DNA of 8,224 bases from assembly GCA_002436115.1 (NCBI GenBank), contig DIXV01000098.1:46640-54863 (forward strand), given 5' to 3'. The DNA is from Streptococcus sp. UBA6071. GTDB taxonomy: Bacteria > Bacillota > Bacilli > Lactobacillales > Streptococcaceae. Below the pieces are notes generated by a model. It worked only from the letters and a program-made list of their open reading frames with translations, searched no databases and was not told where the DNA came from. The position numbers and the translations under genes were made by a program. Below, in pieces: positions 7,097 to 8,224 of the stretch (the stretch's first letter is position 1; the number at the start of each line of letters is the position of its first letter).

Positions 7097-7129
7097 GTTA
7101 CGCATTGCATAACATAAATAGAATTATGT
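7097..7129. repeat. Overlapping palindromes, possible operator
   Basis: GTTACGCATTGCATAAC (7097-7113) is a 17-base palindrome with one mismatched pair. It overlaps by two bases a second dyad, ACATAA-ATAGAA-TTATGT (7112-7129). A perfect 10-base palindrome AGCTTAAGCT lies close by at 7141-7150. The arrangement resembles binding sites for a dimeric regulator upstream of ylxM; no specific regulator is recognised. Confidence 0.35.
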
Positions 7130-7173
7130 CATATAAAGGAAGCTTAAGCTACCTAGATCATTGAAGGTTAGTG

Positions 7174-7205
7174 AAAGAAAAATCCCCTACCAAAAGTAGA
7201 GGATT
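7174..7205 (-). terminator. Rho-independent terminator after fhs / RNA candidate
   Basis: On the minus strand AATCCTCTAC (7205-7196) pairs with GTAGGGGATT (7190-7181), 10 bp with one G-U pair and a 5-base loop, followed by TTTCTTTC. It is the only convincing terminator downstream of fhs on this strand and ends either the fhs message, the RNA candidate, or both. Confidence 0.85.
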
Positions 7206-7212
7206 AAGGCAC

Positions 7213-7266
7213 TCAATGAGTGTGATAAAAAGGTTCACACAATTTATCAAGGTCGGCTCCTGCCAT
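7213..7266 (-). CDS. Candidate 17-residue ORF inside the structured RNA (doubtful)
   Basis: ATG at 7266-7264 reads MAGADLDKLCEPFYHTH to TGA. AGGGGAGG (7277-7270) precedes it, only 3 bases from the ATG, which is shorter than usual. The SD tail and start codon fall inside the GGTC/GACC hairpin, so translation would be occluded unless the hairpin opens. I recognise no family. It is equally likely that the purine-rich strand is structural. Confidence 0.15.
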   Translation of the reverse strand: MAGADLDKLCEPFYHTH

Positions 7267-7321
7267 TGACCTCCCCTGCGAAAAAGTGGCTAATGCCACA
7301 TTCGGCTCATCGCATAACCTT

Positions 7322-7350
7322 ATCTTATCAAAAAAGAAAGATATTTGCAA
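7322..7350 (-). promoter_or_regulatory. Possible promoter of the small RNA candidate
   Basis: On the minus strand TTGCAA (7350-7345) is separated by exactly 17 bases from TAAGAT (7327-7322), which is preceded by TGA, giving an extended -10. Each hexamer matches consensus at 4 of 6 positions. Predicted start is A7315. It begins only 31 bases past the fhs stop. Confidence 0.4.
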
Positions 7351-7380
7351 GTTTCCCATCTGTATTCTGATGAGCTTTTA

Positions 7381-8224
7381 TCAGAACAAGCCGATAGCTG
7401 TCCCATCCTCTGCAACATCCATATTTAAAGCAGCTGGTTGCTTGGGAAGTCCTGGCATAGTCATCACATCACCCGTTAGGGCAACAATAAAGCCTGCTCC
7501 CGTCTTAGGGATAAACTCACGAATGGTCATATCAAAATCAACTGGTGCCCCTAGCAGACTCTGGTTATCAGAGAAACTGTATTGTGTTTTAGCCATACAA
7601 ATCGGCATTTTGTCCCATCCAAATTGCGAAAACTGTTTGAGTTGATTTTTAGCTTTTGCAGTGTAATTAACCGATTGTCCACCATAGATTTGGGTGACAA
7701 TTTTTTGGATTTTCTCTTCAATACTATCTTGGTCGCTGTAGAGGCGTTGGTAATCAGCCTTATCCTCGTCAATCACTTTAACAACCGTTTCCGCCAAGGC
7801 CAAGCCACCCTCTGCACCCTTAGCCCAAACGCTAGCTAGCTCAACAGGGACATCAATATCTGCACACAAAGCTTTAAGCGTAGCAATTTCACTTTCAGTA
7901 TCTGAGACAAATTCATTAATGGCAACAACTGCTGGAACACCAAACTTCCGTATATTTTCGATGTGGCGTTTTAAGTTAGCAAAGCCATCCTTAAGGGCTT
8001 CTATATTTTCTTTTGCCAGATCACTTTTAGCGACGCCTCCATGCATTTTTAGAGCACGTAAGGTGGCAACAATGACAACCACGTCTGGGGTTTTAGGTAA
8101 ATTTGGTGTCTTGATATCAAGGAATTTTTCTGCACCTAAATCCGCACCAAATCCTGCCTCTGTTACAGTATAATCTGCCAATCGTAGAGCAGTTGATGTC
8201 GCAAGAACGGAGTTACACCCGTGG
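7381..8224 (-). CDS. fhs: Formate-tetrahydrofolate ligase, C-terminal half (5' end beyond window)
   Basis: The last 280 residues of a roughly 556-residue enzyme that joins formate to tetrahydrofolate using ATP, giving 10-formyl-THF for purine synthesis and for formylation of Met-tRNA. The reading frame stays open to the window edge: upstream of the TTG at 8181 it continues [18 protein letters not shown], a conserved family segment, so 8181 is not a start. Visible landmarks are [31 protein letters not shown] (the second family signature, with Leu where Ile/Val is usual), [23 protein letters not shown] and the closing [21 protein letters not shown]...GLF. The C-terminus is intact, with stop TGA at 7383-7381. 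The only clear terminator lies 176 bases further on, beyond the structured RNA candidate. Confidence 0.97.
   Translation of the reverse strand, partial: HGCNSVLATSTALRLADYTVTEAGFGADLGAEKFLDIKTPNLPKTPDVVVIVATLRALKMHGGVAKSDLAKENIEALKDGFANLKRHIENIRKFGVPAVVAINEFVSDTESEIATLKALCADIDVPVELASVWAKGAEGGLALAETVVKVIDEDKADYQRLYSDQDSIEEKIQKIVTQIYGGQSVNYTAKAKNQLKQFSQFGWDKMPICMAKTQYSFSDNQSLLGAPVDFDMTIREFIPKTGAGFIVALTGDVMTMPGLPKQPAALNMDVAEDGTAIGLF

Larger units (their letters stand above)
7174..7315 (-). ncRNA. Candidate structured small RNA (unassigned)
   Basis: About 140 nt on the minus strand between a promoter-like element (7350-7322) and a strong terminator. Stem-loops in order are TGCGA/TCGCA (7314-7310 with 7281-7277), enclosing GTGGC-ATTA-GCCAC (7299-7286); AGGTC-AAT-GGC-AGGA-GCC-GACCT (7272-7250); GTGTGA/TCACAC (7240-7235 with 7225-7220), competing with CACTC-ATT-GAGTG (7222-7210); then the terminator hairpin. 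It does not match what I know of SRP RNA, tmRNA, 6S RNA, RNase P RNA, or the ZTP, THF or TPP riboswitches. It may instead be a structured fhs 3' UTR. It also contains a 17-codon ORF (7266-7213). Confidence 0.5.
6940..7380. other. Intergenic region between fhs and ylxM
   Basis: This 441-base spacer contains, reading along the minus strand, a short fhs 3' flank, a promoter-like element, a compact multi-hairpin RNA candidate with terminator (about 7315-7174), a cluster of dyads (7150-7039), and finally an extended -10 element abutting ylxM. Apart from the tiny ORFs mentioned, I see no protein gene. Short ORFs of 18 codons (plus, about 6998-7057) and 31 codons (minus, starting near 7109) lack ribosome sites. 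Confidence 0.6.

Noticed and set aside
7174..7330. SRP RNA gene near ffh
   Set aside because: The conserved domain IV signature (GGTCAGGTCCGGAAGGAAGCAGC-like) is absent on both strands, although one hairpin begins GGTC.
7174..7330. ZTP or tetrahydrofolate riboswitch because of the neighbouring fhs
   Set aside because: The element is downstream of fhs, not upstream, and lacks the conserved cores I know for these classes.
8173..8181. TTG at 8181 as start of a 266-residue protein
   Set aside because: The frame continues upstream to the window edge with conserved Fhs sequence ([13 protein letters not shown]), so this is an internal Leu codon of a partial gene.
1..8224. Defence island, mobile element, CRISPR or biosynthetic cluster
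   Set aside because: All protein genes are housekeeping or common stress-type genes, and no repeats, transposase, integrase or effector-like ORFs were found.

Overview
The window looks like core chromosome of a low-GC Firmicute, most probably a Streptococcus of the pyogenic or a related group. The evidence is the ylxM-ffh pair, with a YlxM that begins [15 protein letters not shown] as I recall it from streptococci, a streptococcal-type methionyl-tRNA synthetase and ExoA, AT-rich intergenic DNA, strong AGGAGG-type ribosome binding sites and TGnTATAAT promoters. I cannot name the species from sequence alone. I see no phage, insertion sequence, CRISPR array, toxin-antitoxin pair or defence cluster.

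Layout. The left third is most of metG on the minus strand (its 3' end runs off the window). A 331-base divergent spacer follows, carrying back-to-back extended -10 promoters. The plus strand then carries exoA (AP endonuclease), an AlkD-type alkylpurine glycosylase gene, and a two-gene unit of VOC-fold (glyoxalase/PhnB-like) proteins with its own near-consensus promoter. That unit ends in a strong hairpin terminator. A short spacer with a 17-codon candidate ORF and a second, oppositely directed terminator separates it from ylxM-ffh on the minus strand. A 441-base spacer holding a multi-hairpin RNA candidate follows, and the window ends in the C-terminal half of fhs (formate-tetrahydrofolate ligase, minus strand).

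How the genes relate. ExoA and the AlkD-like protein can act in sequence in base excision repair: the glycosylase makes abasic sites at alkylated purines and ExoA cuts them. YlxM and Ffh belong to the signal recognition particle pathway. MetG and Fhs both feed translation initiation, through Met-tRNA and 10-formyl-THF for its formylation, though they are not linked here. The VOC proteins have no assignable substrate.

The protein-coding content is ordinary. The parts worth a second look are non-coding: (i) a ~140-nt structured RNA candidate with promoter, four stem-loops and intrinsic terminator just after fhs; (ii) a long nested-helix leader before exoA with a competing anti-Shine-Dalgarno pairing; (iii) an extended -10 promoter placed so close to the ylxM start that the message would be leaderless; and (iv) overlapping dyads around the VOC promoter.
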